From positions 1,308,039 through 1,372,038 of the forward strand of contig JAJEKB010021090.1 in assembly GCA_022393335.1 (NCBI GenBank): a stretch of DNA of 64,000 nucleotides. Reading direction: 5' to 3'. The number at the start of each line of letters is the position of its first letter. Positions within the stretch are counted from its first letter, which is position 1. Under the pieces are notes generated by a model, which did no database searches, was not told the origin of the DNA, and worked only from the letters and a program-made list of their open reading frames with translations. Positions 1 through 12,707 of this stretch are shown here, in pieces. Both the position numbers and the translations under genes were made by a program. Origin of the DNA: Macrotrachela quadricornifera (taxonomy: Eukaryota; Rotifera; Eurotatoria; Philodinida; Philodinidae).

Positions 1-236
1 ACTAAACATGTTTTTTTTTTCTGGCAGAATTAGGAACCTTGTCTCTACATAGACATCAAGAGGAAATAAATCATCGGATTGATTCGACCAATAGTGAAAC
101 AATATGGACAGAAACAAATAAATATAAACTTCTAATCAAACAATCGTTATTAATTAATGCATACCAACCAGAATTAAATAGAACAACACGATTTGTACCT
201 CTGCACATATTTCCAAATGATGTTTCAAAACAATAG
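1..236 (+). mobile_element. Retroelement GIY-YIG endonuclease C-terminus, 5' part outside window
   Basis: An open frame runs from the window edge to the stop at 234-236. The translated tail contains HRHQEEINHRID, then KLLIKQSLLI and PELNRTTR. This order (HR...H.ID..N, a Lys/Leu helix, then P.LN) is what I know from the C-terminal part of GIY-YIG endonuclease modules attached to reverse transcriptases, for example Penelope-like elements. The catalytic GIY-YIG segment and the reverse transcriptase would lie left of position 1, so neither family nor activity can be settled. A T-rich run ending in CAG at 11-26 could be a splice acceptor. The element is probably an old fragment. Confidence 0.45.
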
Positions 237-1639
237 CTGATCTAAAACAACCAAATTAATCACATATATTTCGTTACTCTTATATAAAATATTTAAAGTT
301 TTAAAGACTTTTATATTATTTTTTCATTTTTATATTCTATTGGAATTTTAATCGTGAGAATGGTGGTCTAATTTCACCGAAACGTTGAACTCTTTTGAAT
401 AAATTGATAATTAAATAAGTAAATAGAAATTTTTTTTGTATTTATAAAATGCTAAAAAAGGCTACTATCATTCTTCAATTTTGTTTTTCATATTTTGCCT
501 TTAGTCTTTTATCAAAGATCTTTTAAAGAAAATGACTTGATGCGGAATCTTTTGAGTCGAGTGTATCGATCTATAATGTCTTCGAGCTAAACGCCGGTGG
601 ATAGGATCCATGTCTAGAAGATCTTCTAAAGAAATTTTTTTTCTCACGTACAATAGACCTATTCTCATACTTAGATCAATCACACTTCTTCCTTTTTAAA
701 TATAGTTTTTTTCTTTCTTATTTTCCTAATTTGATGATAGTAATATGACAAATAATACGAACAGAAGAAAGAAACATTACAAGAAAATAAATTCAATAAG
801 GTTTTCTTTCTATTATTTTAAAGTCTATTTAACTAAGAAATATAATAGAAATTATTAATCAATTCGTGCAAAAGGCATTTCTTAATTGACTAAGTTGATT
901 ATTAAGACGACGACATCAACGAATATTAAACGAAAATTTATTTAATTAATAACATTTTCTTTTTAATCATTATTAATTCACATCCATGGACAAAATTGAA
1001 ATGAAGTTATTTTAAATTTAACATTATTCGGAAAAATGGAATTAAAACTTCATGATAGTATAAAAATTTCGATTTTTGAGTAAGTGAAAACTATTTTAAA
1101 TTCGACAATATCTATAAGAAACGCAAGAAAAATTAATAAATATTTCTAAATCTTATTTGTTTATTCAGAAAAAAAAACCAATATTAATAAGAAATTTACT
1201 TTATTATAGGTTTTTCAGAAGATGAAAGATAGTTATAAGAAGGAATTATTACAATCAATCTATGAAGTTGATTTAAATGAATAAGAAAATAAAGATAATC
1301 TATAAGAGTATATAATGTAACATCGAATTCTATTAGATTAGAAGAGAATCAAATAGAATATATTATAGAAAATGTTAACTGTTTATAATCAGAAGGGGAT
1401 TTTAAATTAAAAATATTTTTAATTTTTGAACATATGACAGATTCTTTCAAATATATATATGTATTTATATTTCTAACATCAAGATCATTTCTTCGTAATG
1501 TATCTTCTTTCATATAAAGAATAAGTGACAAGATTTTAAATTGATACTCACGAATCAAATAACTTTGATTTAACAAATTTTATTCGATATTTTATATAAA
1601 TAAATATTTCAATAATCTTAATTCAAATCCCGATTGCTA
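237..1639. other. Non-coding AT-rich stretch
   Basis: No convincing gene. One minus-strand frame ending at 501 and opening near 692 contains SLEDLLDMDPIHRRLARRHY and could be a coding fragment. It has no ATG-led start, partner exon or recognisable family, so it is not called. Confidence 0.4.
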
Positions 1640-1845
1640 TCATATATTTAAATAGCCATGTGAATGATTAAATAGCTATGATAATTTATAATAGCTGCAA
1701 GGTATTTAGATTTCTATGATAAATTTAAATAGCCATCTGAATAATTAAATAGCTACGGCAAGTTAAAATAGCTGCAAGATCTTTATATAAATCGATAATT
1801 GAATTAAATAGCTATGATAATGATAAATAGTCAGGCCATTTAAAT
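1640..1845. repeat. Degenerate tandem repeat with AAATAGC core
   Basis: The words AAATAGCCAT, TTAAATAGCTA and AAATAGCTGCAAG recur in the same order at about 1648-1710 and 1728-1790, with further AAATAGC copies to 1840. The unit is about 80 bp and diverged. It lies 140 bp upstream of the piggyBac remnant and may belong to that element. Confidence 0.5.
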
Positions 1846-1983
1846 GATTCAACAAGATTATTTTCTAGACCATTTATTGCTAATTATGTATAAAAAAGAA
1901 ATTCTATCTTTTTTGAGAATGATTAGCCGATACTATCATGTCATAACGGGACATTCTAAACGTTGTGCTTTAGAAAAAAATAG

Positions 1984-2256
1984 TTGACAATAGAAATTAT
2001 TCGAGACCTTATTTCAAAATACGGCTCTCATAGGCCACATAGTAGCAGACCATTGGCTGCTCATTCACTAGGATTGATAGTCAGACATTTTTCGTCTTTA
2101 ATTTCTTCAAATGAAAAGAAACAGACTCCTCAAAGAAGATGTTATGTTTGCAGCAATACTGAACGAGATGATACTCGCTACCAATGTACCGAATGCCATA
2201 TCAGTCTGTGCATCACCAATTGTTTCAAAGATTTCCATATCTTAAAAAGGATTTAA
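1984..2256 (+). mobile_element. piggyBac-like transposase C-terminal remnant
   Basis: The frame carries the C-terminal signature of piggyBac/PGBD4-type (DDE_Tnp_1_7) transposases: a helix reading EIIRDLI, a SHRPHSSRPL segment, the RHF motif, then KKQTPQRRCYVC followed by CTEC and LCITNCF. This is the usual Cys-pair zinc-ribbon tail ending in C-F-x2-H/YH. A stop sits directly before the frame, and the DDE catalytic core is absent in the 2 kb upstream, so only the terminal exon survives. It cannot be an active transposase. The family is recognised from the Cys spacing; membership is fairly sure, activity excluded. Confidence 0.7.
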
Positions 2257-3815
2257 CGTTATTCTGTATAAATACGTAAAACTAGATCGAAAAAAAATAG
2301 CTATGATTTTTTTCTGTAAAAATTTTTTCTTTCGTTTATGTCGTCAGTTAAAAGGTTAGTAGAGCATAATATTCATGCTTTATTTCAATAGTTACATTTT
2401 TTACTCGAGATTTTTTTAAATTTCTTATTTGATGATAACATTCCAATTAAGTGATAGTCTGTTAAACTTATTTTATGACCAGAATCTATTATTAATGGAA
2501 ACATTTTAAATAAATATTAATTTAGAATTACTATTAAACAAAGATAAAAAACCTGTTTTTAGAAATATGTTTATCTAAAATTCTAATAAATTCACTAAAA
2601 ATTATATTTGAAATCTCAACAGATAGAATTTCATCAATTGAGTTGAGAAGAAAAATTTGTTTTTGTTAACCATTTTAATAATTCCACAAATGAATCACCG
2701 TAAAAACATCGAAACTTCAATATTTGTTGAATATGCCCATTTACCTTTAATTATATATTCCTGGAAAGCAAAATTTCGACACTTTATTTTAGTATATCAT
2801 TACTATAAGACTATATTTCGCGACCACCAATATCAATTTTCGAAAACGCGTTTAATTCTTAACTTCTCTACATATTTCTATTTTTACTTTTCACTTTTGA
2901 ATGATTAAAAAAAATAAAATATAATGAAGATATGCTGACTTCAAGATTCTTAAAAACATCTTCCATCATTTCCATTAGTTTAACATTTTTAGATTTCACA
3001 TTATCATGGGATGATTGTTTTTGAAATAGCAATTATATATTCTGATTTTTGATAATAGATAAGTGTAAAAGAAAATAAACAAATATATAGAAAGATAAAG
3101 AATTTGAAGTGCCATCAAAATATATGATTACTACTTAAAAAAAATTATTCGACGATAATAAAAAATCTAAAACACTTAAATTGATAGGAATGTCAGAACA
3201 TGTTTTTGCGGATCTGAAAGTCAGCGTGTCTTCATTATACTTTATTTATGTTGATCATTCAAAAGTGAAATGTAAAATACAAATATGCAGGATGATAGAG
3301 AATTTCATAGGTTTTTCGAATATGATATTCATCTTTTCAAAATATACTCTTATAGTAATGATATACCAAAAACAAAGCGTGTAACTTTTACTTTCCAGAG
3401 ATATATTTATCAGCATTTTTATTTTATTGAGAAGGAAAAATCACACGATGGACTAATTACCTCTTTTATAAATACGACCAGATTTATCAATTGGAAAACT
3501 ATTTCTATAAGTGATGAATTTTAAACCAAATGAAAGGCTGTGAAAAAAGGAGATTTATTGGTACTGAATAATAGGGATTACGAAGACCTTCCTTTATTTA
3601 CGATTGAGTCAATCAGTTTATCACTTTTTTCTATTTTTCGTATCAATTTTTAAAGCACGTGCTACACCTATTTTCTGGTCGCTTTGTAAAAATCAATCAT
3701 TGCTCGCGCTCCCACCATACATGAACTGAATAAGCATACGACATGCAACAGTGACTTCGTGTGCGAACCACACAGTACGATCGTGATACATCTATTATTT
3801 TCACCCTTTCCAATG
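2257..3815. other. Non-coding, AT-rich
   Basis: Only short overlapping frames rich in Tyr, Phe and Ile, as expected of random AT-rich sequence. Nothing identifiable. Confidence 0.5.
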
Positions 3816-3823
3816 TATAAATA
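3816..3823 (+). promoter_or_regulatory. TATA box of the small secreted-peptide gene
   Basis: TATAAATA lies 77 bp upstream of the ATG at 3900. Transcription starting about 30 bp downstream would give a 5' UTR of roughly 50 nt. Base composition around it is noticeably less AT-rich than the flanks. Confidence 0.55.
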
Positions 3824-3899
3824 ACATGCAAAACTACTGTAGTATTCACCACTCACGTCATATCAATTTGCCAAACCCTTCTACACTAGCCATCAGAAT

Positions 3900-4205
3900 A
3901 TGCAGCCCAAAATCCTAATCATCGCATTGGCTGCCATATTTCTCATACTACAATTCGCATTCGTCAACAGCTATCCATCAATTGACGAACAGGTCAAATC
4001 ACAAGACAACCAACAAACTACATCAAGTGAATTTCTTATCGGACTGGATGAAAAGAGTGCTGCTCGCAAGCGCTATCACCACTACCTTTGGTAACTTTGA
4101 AAATAAAGATGAGTAAGTAGATTTTATTTATTCATCAATTTTCTGTTTTTTTATTTTACTTTTAGGGACAGCAGTGATGAGCAACCAACTAACACTTCCA
4201 ACTGA
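3900..4205 (+). CDS. Small secreted peptide precursor, possible neuropeptide
   Basis: Two exons: 3900-4090 and 4166-4205. The 75-nt intron has donor CTTTG|GTAACT and acceptor TTTTAG|GG, and the split Trp codon restores the frame, giving 76 residues. Without splicing the frame stops at 4094. Residues 1-24 form a signal peptide: Lys-4, then a long Ile/Leu/Ala core, with likely cleavage after VNS. The mature part is polar and carries a tribasic RKR at 56-58. Cleavage there by a prohormone convertase would release an 18-residue peptide beginning YHHYLW. No cysteine and no amidation glycine are present. TATA box, ATG, intron and AATAAA at 4259 make a complete compact gene. Secretion is well supported; a signalling role is inferred from layout only, since no homologue is recognised. 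Confidence 0.7.
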
Positions 4206-4258
4206 CTTCTTCATTAACTTAGATTTCATTTATTTGTATTTAGCTTTTCTTTAATATC

Positions 4259-4264
4259 AATAAA
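4259..4264 (+). terminator. Poly(A) signal AATAAA
   Basis: AATAAA lies 54 nt after the stop codon of the secreted-peptide gene; it is the first such hexamer downstream. Confidence 0.5.
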
Positions 4265-6426
4265 TATACATACTGGTAAAGATTGTCCATTTATAAAGTC
4301 TACGATACACACACACTCATTCTCGTCCACTCTATTAGTCCTACACTTAGTCTAACATCAGACAAAATCTGATCAGGCAGTATTATAGTGAAATTCACAC
4401 CAGATAAATTATGTTTACTATAGTATCTATTGTCAGACGTGTATGAATCTACTATAGAATAATTATTGTTTGTTTCTACAAAGTTATCGGACATTTATTC
4501 ATCAAATTAAAAAAAAGTATATGTTATGTCGGGGTCAGATTCGATCCTTTTTAGAGCGGGTTCGCTCATAAACATGTTCTCATATTGGTTCTATATACTT
4601 CAACTAGAATTCAATGATCTTTAGGGAATTGTAAAAAATCATTTTCTATATCTTTTAAAGTGAGAAAAATGAAAAATAAATGTTTCTCTCCTACATGAAA
4701 GTGTCGTTCGAAGAGTATTTTCTAGGTCGATTCGCGCTCAGAAACATATTCAAACAACACAAGTGTAACTCGTATTTGAATCGCATAGAAACTTGTTCCA
4801 AGGCTCTTGTTCTTTTTCTAACTACTACAACTTGCTGAGCATTATCTAATGGTTTGAATCAGAAATGGGCAGCTCCGCTCCAACTACTAAGTCGTTTTTC
4901 ACTTTTTTTGAGAGGTAGTGTTCGGTGCTCTTAAACATAGTTTCATAAAGACCTATGAAACTCATGTTTTATCGTATAGTATATTGATAATATAGACAAA
5001 ACCAATCGAATATGCAAATGAGTTTTTGTCCATTTCATCTACCGTAGAAAAATGAGACGTCGTTAACTCTAAAGCAAGTAGTATCGATTGCATCTCAGTA
5101 GAGGCAACGTGACGACTATATTCCTGAAGTTGACCACGATGAAATCATATTCCGCTGAAGCGAAGATAAAAAATACACGACGAATTCTAATCTTGAGTCG
5201 AGACAAATCAGGCTAAGAAATATTGGGTTATGGAAATGAGATCAGCATCATCAGCCTGCTCTTTCTTTATCTAACAAGATTTCTCATCTCATTCACATAG
5301 TTCTTTATATTTTCAATTCCAGTGTCACAGATCAATGGCGGCTACGAAATTTATCGTACACACTAGTCGTTATATGAGTAGTCGGCGACTGTTTGTGTTG
5401 ACGTCTTATGACTAGTCATTGCATGAGACAGTAACATATCGACCGTGATGAATAGTCGATGTAGAGCTTTGTTCTAACTAACTGATTTATTCTCGTCTAA
5501 AAGAATCATGAAAGAGAAATGATGTTATTAGTGGGACCGATCAAGAACTGCTCTAACTCCGTTTCAATCAGAAAATTTTCGCTCCCACTCCGGAGTCGGA
5601 GTTGCCTATCTCCCGGTATAAAAGTTCAAAATACTGATTTTTCCTACATAATGTATACGTACACTCTAGTAAATCCAGTTGCGATTTGTTTGAAATCCGA
5701 AACCAAGGCATCTACTTATGTAAAAAGTACAAGTCGATGAGCTCTACATAGTGATATGGTTGGGTTATCTATAGCTCAAACTATATGGTCAAAATACCCG
5801 AATTTCTGTTTTTATTCTAAAGCACTATGGGCAACCAGGTGGACATTAGCTGAAAAATCTGAAGTGTACTTTTTCTAGATTCAATATGATCTAATTAGAT
5901 TTAAGTAATATCGAGACTTTGCCGATATCATGAAATGTTCAGAAGTATAATGAAAATCTTTGGAGTATTATGGGAGTACGAAATCCGCCATTTTCTCCTT
6001 GGCTTAATCGCAAGAAACATGAAATCAATATAGAATGCGCATATAGTGCAGAACTAAGGACGAAAGAGAAAAAGCAAGAATCATGTTTAAGACCATTCAT
6101 GTATGATAGTACCACACTATAAAACCGGTAGACGGAAAAAAAAGAGAATGTACACGTTTAAACCCTGTAAGTCTGAAAAAACACTTTCTTCAAGGTATTT
6201 TACACAGAGAGTGAGCAAACTTTGGAAGCTTTATATTAAAAGTGCGTTTTTCCTGCAAAACATCTACTAATTAGCATCAAATTGTAGTTTCGAGTACGAT
6301 TTAATACTTATATCAAAGAAAAAATTCCACCGTCCCATATATAGGACGTCCGCCACCAAAGAATTAATTAATACAGTTTGATTAGATTTTAAAATTTCTT
6401 GTTTTCATTTGCAGATAAAAAATAAT
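4265..6426. other. Non-coding, no gene seen
   Basis: Somewhat higher GC than the flanks around 4700-5700 and no long frame on either strand. It contains the 3' flank of the minus-strand FG-GAP gene. I see no TIRs or array here. Confidence 0.45.
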
Positions 6427-9400
6427 TTATGGGCATGAATTCAACAGGATGGTTATGGTAGCACCATAGGTGTTTATCACTGCTAGATCTAGTGTCGTGT
6501 CATTCTTGAAGGTACCTGCTGTCAAAGATAAGGGATAGAAGCCAACTGTATATATTATTCGATTGTGAAAGGTTCCATTTCCGTTCCCAATGAGTACATT
6601 GATACTGTTATCTATTCCATTAGTTATCACTATATCCAATTTTGTATCATTATTAAAATCACCTACTATCAAATCTCGTGTATCAATACCACACGGATAT
6701 GTTCTTTGTTTTTGAAAAGTTCCATCTCCATTTCCAATCAGTACACTAAGACTGTAATCATTGGAGATGCTCACTGCTAAATCAAGTATGTTATCATTGT
6801 TAAAATCACCTGCTACGATATATCGTGGACCCACGCCAACTGAATACTTCTTTTGATTCTGAAATGTCCCATCTCCGTTACCAAGCAAAACACTAAGACT
6901 ATTCTCATTGGCATTGATCACTGATATATCCATTCTGTTATCATTGTTGAAATCACCTATTGCGATAGATTGTGGATAACCACCAACTTGATACGTCTTT
7001 TGATCATGGAACGTTCCATTTCCAATGCCAAGCAGCACACCGACATTATTGTCCTGACCATTGGCTACTACTAAATCCAGTATGGCATCACCATTGAAGT
7101 CGCCTACTTTCACAGATATTGACCCAAAGCCAGTAGAATACGTACTTTGATTCTGAAACGTTCCATCTCCATTGCTAAGTGATACACAGACATTGTTGCT
7201 CTCGCACGTTACTACTATATCTAATAAAGTATCATTATTGAAATCACCTGTTGCCATAGAGGATGAATCGCCGACAGTTGGAGAGTAGATTGGATTTTGG
7301 AATGTTCCATCTCCATTAGCAAGCCACACGCCCATACTGTGAAACACTGGAGTAGTTACTGCTATATCCAGTTTAGTATCATTATTGAAATCACCTGTTG
7401 TCAAAGAGTTTGGCGACTCAAGGGTTGAATATGACGGATGCTTTCGGAATGTTCCATCTCCATTGCCAAACAACAAACTGAAAGTGTCGCTTCCACTGTT
7501 GACCACTACTAAATCTATGTTAGTATCATTATTAAAGTCCCCTATTGTTAAAGATTTCGGCAATTCACCAGCCAAATAACCCTTTTGTCTCTGAAATGTT
7601 CCATCTCCATTGCTAAGCAAGACACTTATAGTGTGAACACCTCGATTGCTCACTGCTAGATCCAGATTCCCATCCTTGTTGAAATCACCTGTTGTAATAA
7701 ATGTTGCATCGGCATCAGCTTTATACTTCCTTTGTTTTCGAAATGTTCCATCTCCATTACCAAACAGTATGCTGATATCATCATCATTAAAGTTGGCTGT
7801 TGCTAAATCTAATACACCATCATTATTGAAATCTGCTGCTATCACAGTATGTGGAGTAAGGTCAGTTGAATATGTTGTCTGATTCTGAAACGTTCCATCG
7901 CCATTTCCAAGAAACACACCGATGTTATTGCTGTTGCCGTTAGTCACTGCTAGATCTAGTTTAGTATCATTATTGAAATCATCTACTACCACGGATGTTG
8001 GCAAGATGCCAGTTGGATACGTTCTGTGATTCTTGAATGTTCCATCTCCATTTCCAAGTAGTATACTGATGCTATCATCATCTTCATTGGTTACTGCTAG
8101 ATCCAGTTTTGTATCATTGTTGAAATCACCTAATCTCACAAACGCTGCACTAAGACCAGTCGAGTGTATTTTTTGTTTCTGAAACGTCCCATCTCCATTG
8201 CCAAGCAATACACTAATACTCTTTCCATCGATGTTGGCTACTACTAAATCTAGATTTGTATCATTATTTAAATCTGCTGCTCTCACAGATGATGGCGAGG
8301 CACCAGTTGAATATGTTGTTTGATTCTGGAACGTTCCATCTCCATTACCAAGTAGTACACTGATGCTATTGTCTGCTGTATTGGTCACTACTATATCTAA
8401 TTTGGTGTCATGATTGAAATCATTTACTGTGACATCTTTTGGAGTATGGCCAATCGCATATCTGTCAGGCGGACCAAATGGTGTTTTGCAGACATCTATT
8501 AAACATAAAAACTATCGATAATCTAAAGAGAATGCCGTTTTATTCCAACAATGTCGAACTCACAGTAGTATTGAATAACTGAAGTGAAGTAGTAGAAGGT
8601 ATTCAAGCTTACTATTATAGATATGATATAAACGATGAATTTTCGAGCTTATAGGTCATAAACTAATTGAGTAGTATTTAGTTGATTATCTTGTATTATC
8701 AACTCATAGCTAAGCCTATAATGCCATATAGAACCTTTTCTTCAACGATGTATGACAAACGTTTTGTAATTGGCGTAGTATAAAATGATGTGGCACGTGA
8801 ATACCCACCATGTTTTGGTATTCTACATTACTAATACATTTATTAGAACAGATTGCTACTATCATAGGTTCCTTATCACTTTGTTAAGTACAATGACATG
8901 GTGAAAGGAAGAGAGTCAATAAATAATAAAATTGACCTCCATGAGAAATTTAATTTCGTCTATATGAAAAAACTATCATTGAAGGTATTCGAAAGTGATC
9001 ATAACTAGAATTAGTCCTATTGCACTTGTTCAGACTGTACCTAGGCTATGTAAATAGTCGATGAGTATTATATGTATGATATATCTGACTGTGAATGATA
9101 ATCAGCTATTTTTATCTCTTTATCTGATGATTAATCAGGACAGTTTTTATATGATTTAGTAAAGCTTTTTCAGCGACATCGAGTAGTAAAAAAACATGGT
9201 AGAGAGAATACTGATTACTAAAAAAACATCTGAAAGATAGTGGTCTTAAGATGTAATGATTTTGGGCCTTTTTTGACCTATGTCTGAAAAGATCAGGAAT
9301 GAATTTTTCGGCGAATCTTTTCTCCATAGGTTTTTTACTACTCGATGTCGCTGAAAAATCTCTACCAAATCACACAAAAACTGTCTTGATTAATCATCAG

Positions 9401-9986
9401 ATAAAGAGATAAAAATAGTTAATTATCATTCACAGTCAGATATTTCGATTAATTTGACTCTGGAAGACTTTTTGTTAGCAAGCATCTCCATCTTTTTTTG
9501 GATATAGAATATGAAAATTTGATGAGTTTCACATATTAACACATTCAACACGATGTAGCCTACCGATAGGCTAAACTACTTTCTAACAAAATATCATTAC
9601 ACGGAATTTTGGTTTTGTGAAGATAAAAAGTACACAAATTCAAATAAGGTTTACTTTCCAGATTGTCTTCTCTTTTTACGAGATACAAAGCTCTGTCAGT
9701 CACTATAGATTCCATCGGTGGAATTTATCGTGTCGAGCGTGTTAACCTGTAAAACATTACGTTGATTGAATTTTTTTACTAGAACATGGGTTGATCAGGA
9801 TTAAGATAAAAACTAATCGTCTGATTTTTTTTAATCTGTTATAAAAATAGAAGCATTCAATGCATGGATTGAAAAAGCGTTAGAATGAATATTAATTATT
9901 TTTTAGCTCAGTAACTTACCTGATACACCTTCGACAAACGTGTATATATTCAATATAATCAGTACTAATATTGAGGTAGAAATCAT
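6427..9986 (-). CDS. Secreted FG-GAP/VCBS repeat protein, 14 repeats
   Basis: Two exons: 9986-9920 (22 codons plus one base) and 8495-6427. The donor ATCAG|GTAAGT at 9920 and the acceptor at 8496 join in frame, giving 711 residues. Exon 1 encodes a signal peptide (MISTSILVLIILNIYTFVEG). Exon 2 holds 14 repeats of about 48 residues. Each has a DFNNDTKLDLAV-type calcium-loop motif followed 15-20 residues later by LGNGDGTF. Thirteen repeats are complete; the last ends in the stop after LLNSCP. FG-GAP repeats fold into beta-propeller blades, as in integrin alpha chains, and many bdelloid genes carry such arrays. An extracellular adhesion or recognition role is inferred. Some calcium-loop positions vary (NGN for NGD in three repeats). 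No enzyme domain or membrane anchor is seen. The 1424-nt intron contains a foldback element. Confidence 0.85.
9089..9438. repeat. Foldback (inverted-repeat) element inside the FG-GAP intron
   Basis: Arms 9089-9195 and 9331-9438 are near-perfect reverse complements. They share the outer words GACTGTGAATGATAAT and the inner words GCGACATCGAGTAGTAAAAA. The loop is about 135 bp. No coding capacity; MITE-like. Confidence 0.8.
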
Positions 9987-11829
9987 ATTGAATCGACCGA
10001 ACCAAGTCAGTGAGAATGTGTGATCAAAATAAATCGATACTAATATCTCCTTTATCAAATGCTTCATTTGGTCTATTGTTTTTATTATTTAGCAAATTAA
10101 TATCTTACGGTATCACTTTCAATAAAGTCATATAATTCTTGTGCAAATTGATATAAAATTAAAGATTAATTTTAAAGCTTATAGAGCTTTGCCTATTGTT
10201 AATTACTTGTCCTAAGGAAAAAGGCATACACTTGTTTGCTAGATTAGTTCTTCTTTTTTTTAATTTATATTATACTGCGTGTTTCTTGCACACGAAAACT
10301 GTAAGAAGTGATGAGAAAAATCTTCGATATAGTTTTGTTAAAATGCAATGAATGGGCCAAAATAAATGGGTGCGTCTCCTATTTTATTTTTTCAACTTCT
10401 AGTACGTTTTATTAGAAGAAATATTTGCCAAATAAAGCGTATTTTAATTATGTACTTTTTTGGATCTTTCACGCTTTTGTCGATTTTGAAAATTAAAAGT
10501 GTAACTAGAAAATAATTAATCTTATGAAAATTCTACAGCTTTTCAAGGTGTATTTTTTTCCTAATACAGCACACTAGATGATAAAAAAATAAAATACAAA
10601 ACGCGGTCATTTATTCTGGTCAGCCTATTCTATTTATCCTTAGTCTACACTGACCTGAGGACAATTCACGAGAATATCGAACATGAGTATACTATGGAAA
10701 ATTTAGACGCCTATATTTTTGATTTCAAATGAAAGAGCATCGTTAAAAACCTCTAAATCTGAAGTATTAGCCCATTCTAGGTGACCTATGAAAAGTTACG
10801 AAGTACACATTGAGAAGGGCTTAAAGGAACATATTAAAAGTTTTTTTTTTCATCTACAACTTTGTTAGGCAGTTTTTGAAAATTTTCTTCTCAATAACTC
10901 AACAGAATCTATTCAAGTAAAATATCATTTGAAAAAGCAAATTCTATTCTACAAAACTGTATTTACAGGTGCTTCATGCTCAAGACTGGATCCATCATAT
11001 CCGTTTTTTAGCTATTTTGTTCACTCTTTCTTTTAGTTTCAGCCGTATATTTCTCTTACTTCTAATGGATACAAAAAGCTTTTTTGTTAATATGAATAGA
11101 ACAGATAGCGAGCTATCTAATGAGTATAAAATAGTTTATAATCAAGTAGCAACAAGTCTTCATATAAGCAACGCAAGGTATTCTATCATTCAGTACATAA
11201 TCATATTTTTCATTATTTTCTTATGAGTATTTGTTAAATAAGCGAACACCTCGGAACCGGAAGTTGATACTACCAATAGATAGAGCTCACTGAGTTGATT
11301 CTACGAACACCTAAATTTTTTCACCAATCGATAGAAAGAGTCTATTTAGGTGTTTATCCAAAATATTAGACTTTTATGTTGTATTTTCCTTAATTTGATC
11401 CGGTTTTTGAAGGTAAGTAAATAGGTATTTCCAAGAACCTTTTAGTATTTTTGTAATAAATAAAAACGAAAGTAAGGTTTTTAAAAAGCTTAAACTTACC
11501 TCTGAGGCATAGGTATAGGTACTCGCAAAAAACTTTTAGCTCAATTGGACGAAATCTGTTAAGAGTTGTCCGTAGCCAGATGAACACCTCTACAAAACCA
11601 AAGATTTTCTGAAAACACCCTTAACACCGATAGAAAAGAACTTTTCGCGAACATATGTCTGATCATTTTTGGTGTTTTATTTGTGGTAAAAATTTCAGCT
11701 CGATCGGCCGAGCTATCTCTGATATGTGGACATCGATAAAAAGAAGGGCTATACTCTTAATGTATCTGTAGTAATTGTACTCACACCCTCACCCTCATAT
11801 ACGAAGAAAATAGATGTTTTTGAAATTTT
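9987..11829. other. Upstream region of the FG-GAP gene; no gene seen
   Basis: Minus-strand promoter side of the FG-GAP gene. No clear TATA box, no long frame and no repeat that I can delimit. Confidence 0.4.
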
Positions 11830-12326
11830 ATTCTCTTTCTCGTAGAGAAGAGTCTTAGAAACATAAATTGTTTGCTTACTTATATGTCCGCAAAAGGTCA
11901 AAAAAACATTTTATTCATATTTTCTATAAAACTTAACCAAAGGGTAATCGGGGTCGAGGAACTCGAATCTGATGCTAGTTTTTCAAAAGTTTTTTGAGAA
12001 TCCATTTTTTTACACAAAGGATCACTTTTTTTTACAAAAAAAAATTTTTTTATAAGGGTTGACCGAACGGTAATCAAGGACGAGAAATTCAAATCTGGTG
12101 TTAGTTTTTTAAGATTTTTTTGAGAATCCATTTTTTAAACAAACAACAAATTTTTAACAAAAAGCATTTGTTTTTTATGAAGTTTGGTCAACGGCCGTTA
12201 ATGTCCAGGAACTTGAATCTGACTTCGATTTTTTAAAATTTTATAAATGAATAACTTGACGGTACTTTACAAAACATAATTTCTACGAGAAAGAGCTGAG
12301 CGAGTCTTCAGACGAGTGTTACTTGT
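11830..12326 (+). repeat. Non-autonomous repeat family A, copy 1
   Basis: The ends are marked by inverted CTCTTTCTCGTAGA (11832-11845) and TCTACGAGAAAGAG (12282-12295), followed by an outer flank ending in TTACTTGT. Internal text (AAAAAAACATTTTATT, then GGGTAATCGGGGTCGAGGAA and relatives repeated about every 120 bp) recurs at 25077-25440 in reverse and at 42350-42918. No coding capacity. Confidence 0.65.
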
Positions 12327-12707
12327 TATTGTTATATCAGTGGAATAGCGGTCGACTAGCATAGAAAAATTGAACAGAACACCTGAGTTAATGAGGAATT
12401 TGATTTTATGGCAAGTACAAATCCTTCAAATTATTTGTATCAAAATTCAGCAAACGTATCCACGCTATTGAGAAGCGAAAAATACGATTGGTGGACACAA
12501 TCATCAAAACAAATTCATATATATTTGATTAACGCTATCGGCCATGAATAAAATGCTATAGGAACATTAGTGGTTTAGTGTGTACCGACAGGGCGAATTA
12601 CCAGATCCGGTCATCTTCGTAACTTGGCTAAAAGTCACAAATAATATTAACTCCCTTTATGAAAATAATGAGAATGGCTGATTCCAAGACTACCAAAGCC
12701 TGGATTC

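Noticed and set aside
501..692. Minus-strand frame with SLEDLLDMDPIHRR
   Set aside because: Protein-like, but no ATG-led start, splice partner or known family.
6565..7882. Plus-strand frames across the FG-GAP gene
   Set aside because: Antisense shadows caused by the repeat's periodic sequence.
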